Source: Pyrus communis (taxonomy: Eukaryota; Streptophyta; Magnoliopsida; Rosales; Rosaceae). Taken from it: a DNA stretch of 64,000 nucleotides. The stretch spans positions 18,047,799-18,111,798 of the forward strand of contig NC_084813.1 of the NCBI RefSeq assembly GCF_963583255.1, in the 5' to 3' direction. Below are positions 1 through 11,179 of this stretch, one piece after another. Every line of letters begins with the position of its first letter. Within the stretch, counting starts at the first letter, position 1. Both the position numbers and the translations under genes were made by a program. The notes beneath the pieces were generated by a model that was not told the DNA's origin, made no database searches, and saw only the letters and a list, made by a program, of their open reading frames with translations.

Positions 1-908
1 ACCCAAACCCTTTAGGCCCAACTCGAATCCAACCTTAAGCCCAAACCTGGTTGACCTAGGTTGACTCGTTGACCCATGACCCGTTGACTTTGACCCTGTC
101 TGACCGTTGACTCGGTCAACGGTCAGCGTTGACTTTGATCGTTGCCTTTTTGGGTTTTCGTGCAGGACCCCTCCTAGACTATTCGATGTCCTGAACCCGT
201 TTCCGATGTCCATTTTCCCAAATTCAATCGTTTGAGTGGAGTTTGACTACATGTACCCTTTATATGCTTAGGGGTAATTAATCATGGCGTTTCCGTCTTC
301 GCTAATTGCATGGCTTTCCGGTGGCTAAGTACTGTGAGTGGACCTCTTCTAAAAATGCATGTTTTGATAGGAGAAATGCATACATGGAAAGCATGATTTG
401 ATGACTATGTTTTATGAAACGCTTTATAAGATAACATGCTTACTGAGGCTAGTTTGAATTATTACTATTTTTCCTATAACCCATGTTCTTATAGAATATC
501 CGATGGATGACGATATGATATTTAGAACATGTTTAGAACACCTCTTTATAGTATAGATGATGGATGACTTTATATTATGAAGTTGTTTTTCAATATATGT
601 ATGTTCACTGGTTTTGTACTTACCTAGTGGTCCTTTCTGCTACGGGACGTAGGGATAGATTCTGATCCGTCCCGGGCGACGGTTTGGTGTTGGCATAGGG
701 CCTAAAGTGTGTTTCCTCTGGATATTTAGCACAAGGACAGGGAGCCGACATGGGGCCTGGGAGTTATCGAACATTCATTAGTGATTATTATATATATAAG
801 TTATGATTTGAGACATTGCACGACATGCTAGGTTTCGGAAAACCTATGTTTATCATGATATATATGTGTTTTCATAAAACCTGAGAGTTAGTAAGTTGAT
901 AACTGTTT

Positions 909-954
<46 letters not shown>

Positions 955-1296
955 ACTTGGTCCACTCATGTTTGTTTTGCGCCCCCTTCAGGACTTAGAA
1001 TCGAGGCATACAATCCCGGCGTCCAGGCACTTCCGCATCGGCATCTTCGAGTCCTCTCGGCGTAGGACTCATTCTTTTATTCATTCAATTTTATAATATT
1101 TCTTTTAGTGTTCTAGTTAGTTGTATGCTCTGAACACGTTCCTTAAATGCATATTCATTATTCTTTTATATTTTTAAGTCTTATATATCCCTTGTTTTCA
1201 GCATTTGCAATCAATAAATGGCTTTCGTCACCTTTGGGTGTCGGCCAGCACGTGCCTATCCTTGTATTCAGGGAATATCAAGATCGGGCCGTGTCA
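1..1296 (+). repeat. Left (5') LTR, truncated by window edge
   Basis: From about 402 this repeat aligns with 4747-5706 at high identity with small indels. It carries an AT microsatellite at 912-951 and ends in GTGTCA. Positions 1-401 have no partner in the right copy. They are rich in TTGAC-type motifs and are assigned to the LTR only by inference from the 2.3-kb length of the related solo LTR. Confidence 0.65.
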
Positions 1297-1299
1297 GAT

Positions 1300-1311
1300 T
1301 AGTATTAGAGT
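1300..1311 (+). other. Degenerate primer binding site (initiator-Met type)
   Basis: TAGTATTAGAGT lies three bases after the LTR end. It matches the usual plant PBS TGGTATCAGAGC at 9 of 12 positions. All three differences are G to A or C to T, the pattern expected from decay of methylated cytosines. This sets the element's orientation as +. Confidence 0.55.
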
Positions 1312-1544
1312 GTGGTTTGTTCAGAGCATACTTAGGAATCTTTTCGTACTCTAGTAGTGTGTCTGTCATGACATCATTTGGATGTCACGACTTCCGGATT
1401 TAGTGTCATTGGGCGCAGTTGTGCAAACCTTTCTTTGTTTGAATTGTCACATTCTAGTTGAAATACAAGAATTTTTGTTAGGATTGTGCCTCAGTGATGA
1501 TGAAGTGGATTGTTGGATGGCTTTCAACATCGGATTGATACTCT

Positions 1545-1950
1545 GCAACATGCATTCCTTGGGAATTCTAGACATAATTGGATCTACCTAGGAGCGTTGT
1601 GAAATGGAAAAACCTAAGTGAGTTGAAATTGGAAGATCTAAAGCGGTGTTGTAATCTACGACGTGCGTTCCCTGGGAAAGGCAGGCAGAGTCGGTGTTAC
1701 TTGGAAGCGACGTGTTTTAGAAATATCAGTTTATGGAAGTCTGGTCGAGATCAGTTGTAGATCCGAAATGGCAATGCCACTCTGTAACATGGGTTCCCTA
1801 GGAATTGCGAGCATAGTCGGCTCTACATCGAAATCTTGGAAACGAAAAAAAATCTTGGCAGTACGAGTTGGTTAAGATCAACTAGAAATTTGAAACGATG
1901 ATATCACTCTGTGACATGCGTTCCCTAGGAATGGCGGGCATAGTCATATC
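1545..1950 (+). repeat. Degenerate tandem repeat, about 120-bp unit, four copies
   Basis: A core reading roughly GCGTTCCCTAGGAAT followed by a GGCATAG-like string recurs near 1553, 1666, 1791 and 1918, giving spacings of about 113-127 bp. It is non-coding and lies inside the LARD-like element just after the PBS region. Confidence 0.55.
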
Positions 1951-2138
1951 GTAGTGGCAATTACTCGAAACTTTCAAAGTGCGTGTTAGAAAAGCGAGTA
2001 AGTGGTAGTTGTGACGGTGGTTAGTAAGTGGTAGGTGGTGGTAGCAAATCAATGTTCTCAGACTCATCACCACTGAAGAAACTCGTGTGAATCTATAGAA
2101 TGAACCTTTGGCGATTGTTCTATCATTACATTTCTTAC

Positions 2139-2576
2139 TTACTCCAACCCCGAAGTCAAGTTCCTTAGCCTTTGACCGTCAGCTTTACACCAAATTCTTT
2201 GGGCGTTGACTTCGTTTAAATTAGATAATTTCTTAAGTGACTCTTCGGTAGCAGACTCTATTCTCACCAATTTCCAAAAAGAGTTGCGATTCTTGTTGTT
2301 ATTGTAGTTGGATTTGGATGATAAAGATCCAAACTTGTTTGGATAAATAGCCTCCATGAACTTCACTTGGGCCTGGTACTCGGTGGTAAATCCTAGCTCT
2401 TTATCCACGTACTTTCCGGTAAAGGTGAACGTAGCCTCTTGCTTGTAGCCCAACTTACCAGTGTTCTTGTCCACTGACTGTTTAGCCTTGTAATTTTCAG
2501 TGTAATGGCTTGAGACTACCATATTCATCATTGTATGAAGATCGAGCTTTACTTTGAACTTCTCTGGACTTATCAA
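2139..2576 (-). CDS. Unrecognised 145-codon open reading frame inside the LARD-like element
   Basis: I do not recognise this product. The 145-residue frame is antisense to the retroelement, is lysine- and asparagine-rich and hydrophilic, and has no signal peptide or membrane segment. It has the composition of a real polypeptide and not of a low-complexity shadow. Just upstream on the same strand (about 2577-2680) another frame reads as a plausible lysine-rich stretch, so a frameshifted longer coding sequence is possible. It could be a captured host gene fragment, a decayed retroelement protein or chance. Expression is unsupported. Confidence 0.22.
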   Translation of the reverse strand: MISPEKFKVKLDLHTMMNMVVSSHYTENYKAKQSVDKNTGKLGYKQEATFTFTGKYVDKELGFTTEYQAQVKFMEAIYPNKFGSLSSKSNYNNNKNRNSFWKLVRIESATEESLKKLSNLNEVNAQRIWCKADGQRLRNLTSGLE

Positions 2577-4746
2577 GCTTTGGTTTGCTCAACAGCATCA
2601 CTTTAAGGTAGCTAATCGTGTCACTGCATACATACACAGGCTGCTTTGTATCTTTCTTCTTCGTCATTCTATTGGTTCAGAGGTTCTATGTTTAAATTTT
2701 GAACTTTGATATAGCTCTCACAAAGTATTGTGAATTTTGAAATGTTTTTGGCCTCATCATATCTTTAAGCAGTTCTTAACTATTCTTGAGCTTATTCCTA
2801 TTTCCTTTTTTACTAAGGAACCAGTCAACCTTATTGTGATGATTAACCAAATAATCATAAATAGTGACTCCTATTTCTGCATCTTCACCTTCCTGCACTT
2901 GTTCGTTTCTCAATGTAAAACTGGATCATGCCGGAACAATACACCAAGGGTCAAAAATAAAAAATAAAACAATAAAAACGTTTGCTCTTGGTGTGGTTTA
3001 TGGTTCAAATCCAGATATCTTGTACTTCAGATTTAATGGATTGTTTTGATCCTCAAATTCTTAAGTGTTCTTTTAGCCTTCTCAACATGGTTTCTCGCTC
3101 AATCAGTGAGGAATTCTCAATCGATAAATTTGGGGGAAGTGTGTGCCCAATTCTTATCATTTTAGGCAGAAATGTTGGGAGCATAATCTTTTCACAAGCT
3201 TACCAGACTTACCAGAAAGAGTTCCACATGGGTATAAGGTTTAAACTGTATTTTGGTAAGAGACTGGTGAAGATTGTGGTGCAGGTGAGCAGCAGATTGC
3301 ATCACTATCTTCACGCTGAATTGAATGGTCACCACTCATTATCTTGCTACAATTCATAACCATCATATTGTACTCTGGTAAACCTTTTCGATGATGTGAT
3401 ATGTTCCCCTTAACATAGCTTTCCATTACCTCGCACCAGGATCCTTTGGTTCGCGAGCACGTGAGCGTGAGGTTTATGCGGTCTTTTAGTAAGAATTGGA
3501 TGAAGGTTTTAGTACAGAAGGTCAGCGGATTGTATCACTATCTTACTATAATTCATAGGCATCACATCGGTCATTTTTTCCAACGTTATGTGCCGTCTCA
3601 ACGCATCTTTTCACTGCTTCACTTGAGGACTCTTTTGTTTGTGAGTACGTGGTTGTCGAAACACTTCTAGCTGATCTGTTTGGTGCACTCTGAAATGGCA
3701 CCACAGCGTGGTCGAGAAGAGTATCAGATAATCTTTACACTTCTCTCAAAAGGTGTGTACTCTCTTTTGTTTTTAGGTTGATTACTTGCGAGTCCTTCTT
3801 TCCATCAACTTTGACCTTGTTTGACTAGAAATCTACAACTAAGCAAAAGTGGAGAGGTGAATTGAGTACTACAACAACTCCCTAGAGATACTGGTTGTTG
3901 AGGAAGATGACTTTTCATTCTTTTACTTGAGTTTGCATTAACGCGGTAGCCACTTCTCTTGAATCCCAAGGTACAATTTTCAAATGGCTTCTCTGTTGGC
4001 AAACACTGGAGTAATTGGTCACATTTGGAAGAACTGAGGAAGATAGGATGCTGGGTGCTAGATAGAGTTTTACGACATCAATTTCTATTTTGTCCGGTTT
4101 GAGTATGGCTTTTTTTGTGACACGGTATGAGAGTTTTTTATAGGCAACACTGGTTGGCAGAGGAGTATTGTGAATTGGTATTCGAAGGATCGAATTTACG
4201 ACGTATGAAATTGTGCACCCTCAGGAAATTACTGTTTGCTTACCGAGACAACAAATGTGCGATCGATATCACGGGCGGCTGACTGTGGTATCGATAACTT
4301 ATTCATTGGGTTCGTTAAGCAAGTGGGTAGGAAGTTTCATCTTCAGCAGTTGTTACAGATTCGCTATTGTTGGGGCTCGACCAAAGACACATCTGTTCTC
4401 GGAGTACGTGACGTTTCGTATGCTTGGGCGAGACCCACTCTCATTTTCCAGTTTTGAATTTTCAGTATAGGTATTTTAACTTCCTTTATTTTAGTTATTT
4501 GTTTTTTATGTTACAAATGTTTTGGGGGAAGTATTTCCATTTTCAGTTTTAAGTTAAGCATGAGTTTTCGACCTATATGTTAGTACATATCTATTTTGAC
4601 GTTATAGTATTTTGTATACTTATTTTTGACCTTACGTCCATATATGTTTTCAACTTTATATCTTATTAAAGTATGTTCTACTTTTACACTGATGGGGAAG
4701 AAAGTAAGAGCTTGGAGGCATGATAGAGGATTTTGCAACTCGTTCG

Positions 4747-5312
4747 TGACAATGTGTTTTACGAAACGCTTTATGAGATAACATGCTTACTGACGCTAGT
4801 TTGAATTATTACTATTTTTCCGATAACCCATGTTCTTATAGAATATCCGATGGATGACGATATGATATTTAGAACATGTTTAGAACACCTCTTTATAGTA
4901 TAGATGATGGATGACTTTATACTATGAAGTTGCTTTTTAATATATGTATGTTCACTGGTTTTGTACTTACCTAGTGGTCCTTTCCGCTACGGGACGTAGG
5001 GATAGATTCCGGTCCGTCCCGGGCAACGGTTTGGTGTTGGCATAGAACCTAAAGTGTGTTTCCTCTGGCTATTTAGCACAAGAACGGGGAGCCGGCATGG
5101 GGCCTGAAGTGTATTTTTCTCAGATTGTCTGCTCAGAGATGGGGAGCTGCCATGGGGCCTGGGGGTTATCGGACATTCACTAGTGATTATTATATATATA
5201 TAAGTTATGATTTGATACATTGCACGACATGCTAGGTTTCGGAAAACCTATGGTTATCATGATATATATGTGTTTTCATAAAACCTGAGGGTTAGTATGT
5301 TGATAACTGTTT

Positions 5313-5348
<36 letters not shown>

Positions 5349-5706
5349 ACTTGGTCCACTCATGTTTATTTTGCGCCCCCTTCAAGACTTAGAATCGAGG
5401 CATACAATCCCGGCGTCCAGGCACTTCCGCATCGGCATCTTCAAGTCCTCTCGGCTTCAAGTCCTCTCGGCGTAGGACCCATTCTTTTATTCATTCAAGT
5501 TTATATTATTTCTTTTAGTGTTCTAGTTAGTTGTATGCTCTGAACACGTTCCTTAAATGCATATTCATTATTTTTTTATATTTATAAGTCTTATATATCT
5601 CTTGTTTTCAGCATTTGCACTCAATAAATAGCTTTCATCACCCTCGGGTGTCGGCCAACACGTGCCTATCCTGATATTCAGGGAATATAGGGATCGGGGC
5701 GTGTCA
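4747..5706 (+). repeat. Right (3') LTR, lacking its 5' portion
   Basis: Matches 402-1296. It differs by an extra block of about 53 bp near 5100-5155, a partial duplication of the 'ggagc...catggggcctg' segment, by a 17-bp duplication near 5441-5470, and by a shorter AT tract (about 5313-5346). It ends in GTGTCA directly against the segmental duplication copy A. Runs such as TTTTGGGGGAAG (about 4519) and GATGGGGAAGAAAG (about 4691) upstream resemble polypurine tracts, but neither adjoins a clear LTR start. Confidence 0.65.
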
Positions 5707-6826
5707 TTAACGTTACATTATTTGCTATGTATGTTGAGAGATTCTACCATGTCACAAGGATGCAGACACATTGGTATATACATATGTTGTGGCACATAAG
5801 ATTTTCTCCTGCCAAAGATACAAGACAACATCAATTTTTTATCGAAATTTGGACAAAAACTCCAGCACTATTAACTGGAATAGAAGAACAAGTGCATGTA
5901 ACCAATGAAAATTTAGATGGTAAATTAATATTTCGGCAATATAAAACAAAAGTGATTCTGTAAAGCATTTTCGTAATTATCAGTCGGCTTTGGTTTTGAA
6001 GTTAAATGACAAACCAAATTATTGTAAAGCATATATGTTTCCTACACAGTTTTAATTCTTACATTATTGTAAAGCAATTCTTTTTCTCTATTAAAGAAGG
6101 GGAAAAGTCGTGAACTAGTGATCAAGTGCTGTATTTCTGTCTTGCTCAATTGATTTTTCATTTGCAAATCTACTAATCAATGAATTAATTTTTGAAATTC
6201 ATGATCAAGGGGGTGGCCTTTTCTTCAAAACCTTGCCTATTTTCTTTCATGATCTCCCCAAGACATGCGTAAAATAGCGAATCAACTAAAGCATACTTTT
6301 CATAATATTTATATGCATAAAATAGAAAAGAAGAAAAACCCAAACAGTGTTACATCGAATTAGAGAAAGTCAAACCTTATGTTGACTCAAACATGCGATA
6401 TTCCGATGCCATACAATAATTTTTCAAATACCGCACATAATTCTTCAAGCTCTCTTTGTTAGGCATACAAGCACTAATTAAACATGCATTATATTATGTA
6501 TCAACTCGAAGAAAAAACATGACATAAGAAGCCACAAGTGATGTTGCTTAAAAATTATTCTCTCCTCTCTCACTCACACACATACACACTTGAATCACGT
6601 TGAAAAGATATTGTCGTGGTGACAAAGGATAAGTATTCATTAATATTTGAATGCATAACATTGAAAAGTAATGAGAAAAACAGGAAGAGGGTTCAAGCAA
6701 ATTAGAGAAAATCAAATCCTACTTTGCTTCATCGGCTCCCCCTTACCTTAATTTGTTTGACTGCTAAGCGTCTTTTCTTGAAACTCTCTGTAATCTCCTA
6801 TTTTGGCTGCCCTCGATGCGTATCTA

Positions 6827-7018
6827 TCTTAAATTTCAGGTAGACAGGCCATGGGCCCACTCCAACAACACCGATACTGTCCTCACTTAGTCACCTGCTC
6901 AATCTGTCAGGTGTGGAGTTTTAATACAAAAGACATCGATATTAGTTAGTAGGGTAATTCTATTTAAAGAGCTTGTTCTCAAGCCTTCTGACCGATGTGG
7001 GACAGAGGAATTCTAACA
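6827..7018 (-). mobile_element. Short LTR-like insertion (TRIM or solo LTR), 192 bp
   Basis: Present in copy A and absent from the matching position in copy B (around 27095), which reads straight through. Read on the minus strand it starts TGTTAGAATTCC and soon has TCCCACATCGG, a start common among plant TRIM and LTR ends. Flanks ATCTA and ATCTG fit a 5-bp target duplication with one change. The other end lacks a clear CA, so the type is tentative. Confidence 0.5.
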
Positions 7019-8097
7019 ATCTGCAATTCTGCTAAGCTTCTTCACCTCAATCAGCAAACGCCCCCTGGATCCAAAGAAACATGCTTGTTATTTTGGAGAG
7101 ATTGGAATTGCACCCTTTGACGTGTGTACTGGGAAAACTCGCCTGGCTAAGTAACCTGGACCAGTCTATTTTTAATCCCTTTACTTTTCATCCGATGCAT
7201 GCGATATTGGATGCGTTGGAATTTTGACGAGCCCATGATATATTGAAACAATAGAAACAACAAAAGATAGAAATAATACTCAAAATTAATGTGCGTAAAA
7301 ATGGAATATCTAAATATGCTCTCAATTGAAATAGCAACTCTTTTGACATATCTCACATCCTCTATTTCTTGATTTTTTTTTTTTTTTCTCACTCATGTTG
7401 AACATAGTGCTCATGGCAACTTAGAGGTTTGGCTCCTTCAAATTTGTAAGGTCATAATCTGTGTATATTGTAATGGTTAAAACCTCATGACGGTTATGTG
7501 AAAAAATAATAAATTTGATGGGGTTATTTGAAAGGGTGTCCGTGTAATTATCTCTAAGTGTAAAATTATCATTTCAATAACTTTCTATGATATGATAAAT
7601 TTTCGGATGAATTTTAACGGACAGAGTTTTTCGAAATCAATTTTAAACTTCAAGAGGTGTTAATATAATTTCAAAATTCTCAATTAGTTTTTATGAAAAT
7701 ACAAAAAATCTCAATATGGATGTTATAGTACATAAATTGGAACGTATAATTTGAGTGTAAGTGATAGCTTGAAACTGCTTCGATAAATTAGCTTAATCTA
7801 CATATGCACGAACTACATGCCCGCCTAATTAACACATGACTCGAACAGTCGAACTTAACACAATGTGTGATCGATCATCTTTTGACCTAAAAGCTAATAA
7901 ACGGGTAATGAGTTATGACCTGATCATTATCAAATGACAAACCTATTTTATTGGTACCTTATGTACTTTGATAATTCAAGAGAGAGGAATCAAATTGTTA
8001 TGTTACCCTGAAAGTGTACAATGGGATCGATCCAGTAAATATTATGCATATAAGAATATATATTACATCGATCATATGACAAAAATAATATAAAATT

Positions 8098-8538
8098 AAT
8101 ATATGAGTTTTTCCACTCTTAATATTACTAAGGCCTTTTATAAAATTCAATCATAGTAATAGGTGTTTAAGTCGGGGACAATATCAGGACGTCGTGGGCC
8201 TACAAAGTTTATCATGGTATCCGAAGGCTATTCTCTCGACACTTCCTGGGCCCGAGTTACAGGGCTCGAACATGCTTCTTGAATTTGAGCTTTTGAAGAG
8301 ATGCACTAGCTCCAATTAACTTAGGGCAACTAAATGACTGGGTTTTCGAAAAGATTAGTAGTAGCTCTAGAGACTAAATATCGACCGACCTAGACAATTA
8401 ATATATAGGAGTTTCCACCTATAATATCACCAATGTCTTTTGCGATAAAGTCCAACACTTGGTGATAGAAGGTTAAGTTAGAACTATATTAATAATATTG
8501 ATGGTGAATTTGCATGGGTCTACAAAGTTTATCATTCT
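8098..8538 (+). repeat. Internal direct duplication (two copies of about 125-140 bp)
   Basis: Positions 8098-8222 and 8398-8538 share the order 'taatatatgag/gg agtttccac ... aatat(c/t)ac(c/t)aa ... ggtgtttaagt / ggttaagtt ... gggcctacaaagtttatcat'. Both end in the same CTACAAAGTTTATCAT string. They are diverged and non-coding. Confidence 0.5.
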
Positions 8539-8639
8539 TATTATTGGTCTTAGCAACTACAAACAAGTAATACGTACATATATGAGATATACAGGCATAC
8601 GTAATACGTACATATAAGAGAGAGAGCTTTTATGAAAAA

Positions 8640-8846
8640 GGTTTGGACTAAATTTATTTTAATAAAAATCATGATATAACTTTAATTAATGAAAAAAAAC
8701 TTAATTTTAATAAAAAATAAAAAATAAAAAAACCCTACATTTTAATGAAGAGGACAAAAGAACTTAAATTGTAATGAAAATGACACAATTTTAATATACA
8801 AAAATTTAAAAAATTAAAAACCTAACGCATGTCCATCAAAGACACT
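8640..8846. other. AT-rich spacer, nothing recognised
   Basis: Purely A/T-rich sequence with short A runs. No open frame or repeat boundary of note. Confidence 0.4.
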
Positions 8847-9061
8847 GTTTATGAAACTGAACAATATTACATTATTTATAAAACTTAACGGTACTACGCT
8901 ATTTATGAAACTGAACGATACTATACTATTATGAAACTTAACGATACTACACTATTTATGAAATTGAACGATACTATACTATTTATGAAACTGACCGGTA
9001 CTATACTATTTATGAAATTGAACGGTACTATACTATTTATGAAACTTAACGGTACTACACT
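8847..9061 (+). repeat. 27-bp minisatellite, about eight units
   Basis: Units of the form ATTTATGAAACTGAACGGTA plus CTACACT follow head to tail with few changes; one unit is 26 bp. Because 27 is divisible by 3 the frame would stay open, but no start or context suggests coding. Confidence 0.85.
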
Positions 9062-9069
9062 ATTTATTG

Positions 9070-9231
9070 GTCAAGATTCATAAATAATGCATAGTTCTTG
9101 GTTTACTTTCATAAATAGTTCCTAGTTATTGGGTTCAGTTTCATAAATAGTGTATAGTAATTGGTACAGTTTCATAAATAGTATCTCGTTTTTTGTCCAG
9201 TTTCATAAATTGTGCCTAATTCTTAATCCAC
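9070..9231 (+). repeat. Related minisatellite in opposite orientation, about 31-bp units, five copies
   Basis: Units begin TTTCATAAATAGTG, the reverse complement of the core of the preceding 27-bp array, with longer variable spacers containing ATTGGT or TTCTTGG. One more unit-like stretch appears after the inserted element (11180-11215), so the array was interrupted at 9240/11171. Confidence 0.65.
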
Positions 9232-9240
9232 TTTCATATA

Positions 9241-11170
9241 GGGAAATTTTATTTAAACCCATGAAACCTATTTCTACACTTAACTTACTCTTTGCACCCA
9301 TTTGATTTTTAACTAAACTATTATCTTTAAACCCAAATTTAATACCTAATATACTCCCATAAACCCAATTCAATATGTGGATTTACTTTTACACCCATTT
9401 GAGTTTTAACTCTATCTTTACACCGTCTGGAAATGGACACTGAGAATTGAGATGTGAATTCAGTCGTGACTGACAACAAGATTGTCACTTTTATAGATGT
9501 TGACAATATTTTGAAATCTTCTCCAGGCATGATTCTTAGACAAATTCTGCATAGACATCAAACTCTCATAATTGACCCCTTCAATGGCTTCCGTAAAAGC
9601 ATTCTTCTTAACATCATTATATATGTCCTCTCCTTGCTTGATTTATAGGTGAATATAGGTTATCTCCAGTAGCTAGGGGTGGAAAAAATTCCCAAAAATC
9701 CCGAACCAAACCGAAAAAATCCCGATCCCAAACCAAAAATTTCCCAAACCGAAATTCCCGAAATTTTTGGGATGCTATCCCGAACCGATCCCAAAATTTC
9801 GGTATGGGATTCGGGATTGGCTTCTCAATATTTCGGGAATCCCATACCAAACCGAAAATATATAATGTTAATTATTATATATATATATTTATACATATAT
9901 ATATATTATTCTTTTATAATTGATGCTAGTAGTTTCTAATTCATGCTCTGCAACCTGGAATGCCCTACACCTTGCATATTTTTTATGTTCTGTTTGATAT
10001 TCATGTGGATTTTATTATTGCTGCTGCCATGGTTGATGATTTCAGAAGACTTGATTCTTTTGTCTCTCAACAGATTGCAAAAAGGGTTTAATTATTTTGA
10101 ATTTTGACTATGATAAAAACAGTCAGGCATGCCAGTGTTCAATTAAATGGTAGTGTGAATGAAATGAAATTCCTAGTTCATGAATGTGTTCTTGAATTAT
10201 ATATTTGAAGAACAATTCATAATTTCATATTTCAATTTGGGATTCCCGATTTGTCCCAAAATCCCGAAAATATTTCGGGATTCCCGAAATTTGGGATTCC
10301 CGAAAATTTGGTTTGGGATTGGTCTTCAAATTCCCGTCCCAAAAAATTTTGGTTTGGGATTCGGGATACTAGTTTTGGTATGGTATCCCATACCGAACCA
10401 CCCCTAGCTATAGTTGGAGGTTCCTTCTTTCCTAGCTTTCTGGCCATAACATGTCAGAAGCTGCCGCAGCAGGCTGTGCCACTTGACTGGTGAATAGTTA
10501 CCGCCAAATCAGATCGTTGGTTCTTGGAATAACACTGCTAGCTGCTCACTTATTGTTCATTTCTCAAGTCCTCAAGTCGGGAATTTTTCACATATGGTAT
10601 TGGAAATGCAACGTTTAAATCTTCTGTCAGTTCTCCAGGTGTGCAGAACTCCTACGCTCTGTCCTTCAAAGTCCTTGCAATATCTGCAAGTCCTTTTTGG
10701 TTTTTTGGGGTGCAGATGGACAGGAGGAGAGCTACTGCAGCAATTTGCTATTGCAGAAAGATAAACAAACTATGCGGGATTGATTGAAAAAAAAAAAAAA
10801 AAAAAAAAAGTAAAACCAAAATGCTCATCTTCTAAACTCTAAAAAAATTGAGATCAAACGAACAAAAAATTTATAAATTGAGTCATACCTTGGTTGAAAG
10901 ATTCAAAACTTCAAAATCACCATCCATCAATAAAAAAAACTTGTTTTTCTCTATAAGAGCTATTAGGGTTTTAGTCAGAATGAAGTAGGATAAACAAAGA
11001 ATGATTGTAGGGTTTAAGTATAGTGTTTGAGTTTATTGATAACTTTGAATTTTATTATTAATTTCATTTTGTACTTAATAGTAATTATGTAATAGGGTAA
11101 AATAAATAATTAACATTTAAAATTTAAGTTGGGTATAGAAATAGGTTACATGGTTTAAATAAAATTTTCC
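9241..11170. mobile_element. Mutator-type TIR element (Pack-MULE candidate), 1.93 kb
   Basis: The left end GGGAAATTTTATTTAAACCC and the reverse complement of the right end (GGAAAATTTTATTTAAACC) form terminal inverted repeats that continue for nearly 40 bp with a few mismatches. The flanks are TTTCATATA (9232-9240) and TTTTATATA (11171-11179), a 9-bp target duplication with one change, typical of Mutator-like elements. No transposase is visible. Sequence of more gene-like composition lies at 9420-9660 and 10420-10790 and might be captured gene DNA, which I could not identify. A second element sits inside at 9670-10410. Confidence 0.65.
9670..10410. mobile_element. Nested foldback element with TAGCTAGGGGTGG ends
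   Basis: The ends TAGCTAGGGGTGG and CCACCCCTAGCTA are perfect 13-bp inverted repeats. Inside each end is about 180 bp built from many copies of TCCCGAAA/TTTCGGGA in opposite senses, so the two arms can fold on each other. The middle (about 9870-10220) is AT-rich. The GGGGTGG ends recall hAT-type elements, but I see no clean 8-bp target duplication, so the family is not certain. Confidence 0.6.
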
Positions 11171-11179
11171 TTTTATATA

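Larger units (their letters stand above)
1..5706 (+). mobile_element. Degenerate long-LTR retroelement, LARD-like, Ty3-type LTRs
   Basis: Two related direct repeats (matching from about 402-1296 and 4747-5706, both ending in GTGTCA) flank about 3.4 kb that has no recognisable gag or pol in any frame. A primer-binding-site-like sequence follows the left repeat. The LTR ends resemble, in reverse complement, the end of the solo LTR at 28287-30576, which is 2.3 kb long. I therefore infer that positions 1-401 also belong to the left LTR, that this LTR starts outside the window, and that the right LTR has lost its 5' part. The interior holds degenerate internal repeats at 1545-1950 and related blocks near 3240-3350 and 3480-3570. 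Long LTRs around a non-coding core fit a large retrotransposon derivative (LARD). The 5-bp right flank is TTAAC; the matching left flank lies outside the window. Confidence 0.7.
5707..8620 (+). other. Segmental duplication, copy A (compact)
   Basis: Non-coding stretch colinear with segment B (about 21500-30840). Matching blocks include 5707-5990, 6010-6260, 6236-6830, 7019-7440 and 8470-8600. In B the first block follows the 3' end of a decayed UGT gene, so A is probably old UGT downstream sequence too, with its UGT body cut off by the retroelement to the left. The small open frame at 5727-5963 has a counterpart near 22470-22618, but nothing marks either as a gene. A retains the empty sites of most insertions seen in B. 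Positions 7450-8465 have no counterpart in B. Confidence 0.75.

Noticed and set aside
5727..5963. 78-codon open frame with a counterpart at 22470-22618
   Set aside because: Repeated because of the segmental duplication. The second copy is split by an insertion and neither has promoter, domain or coding-type substitution evidence.
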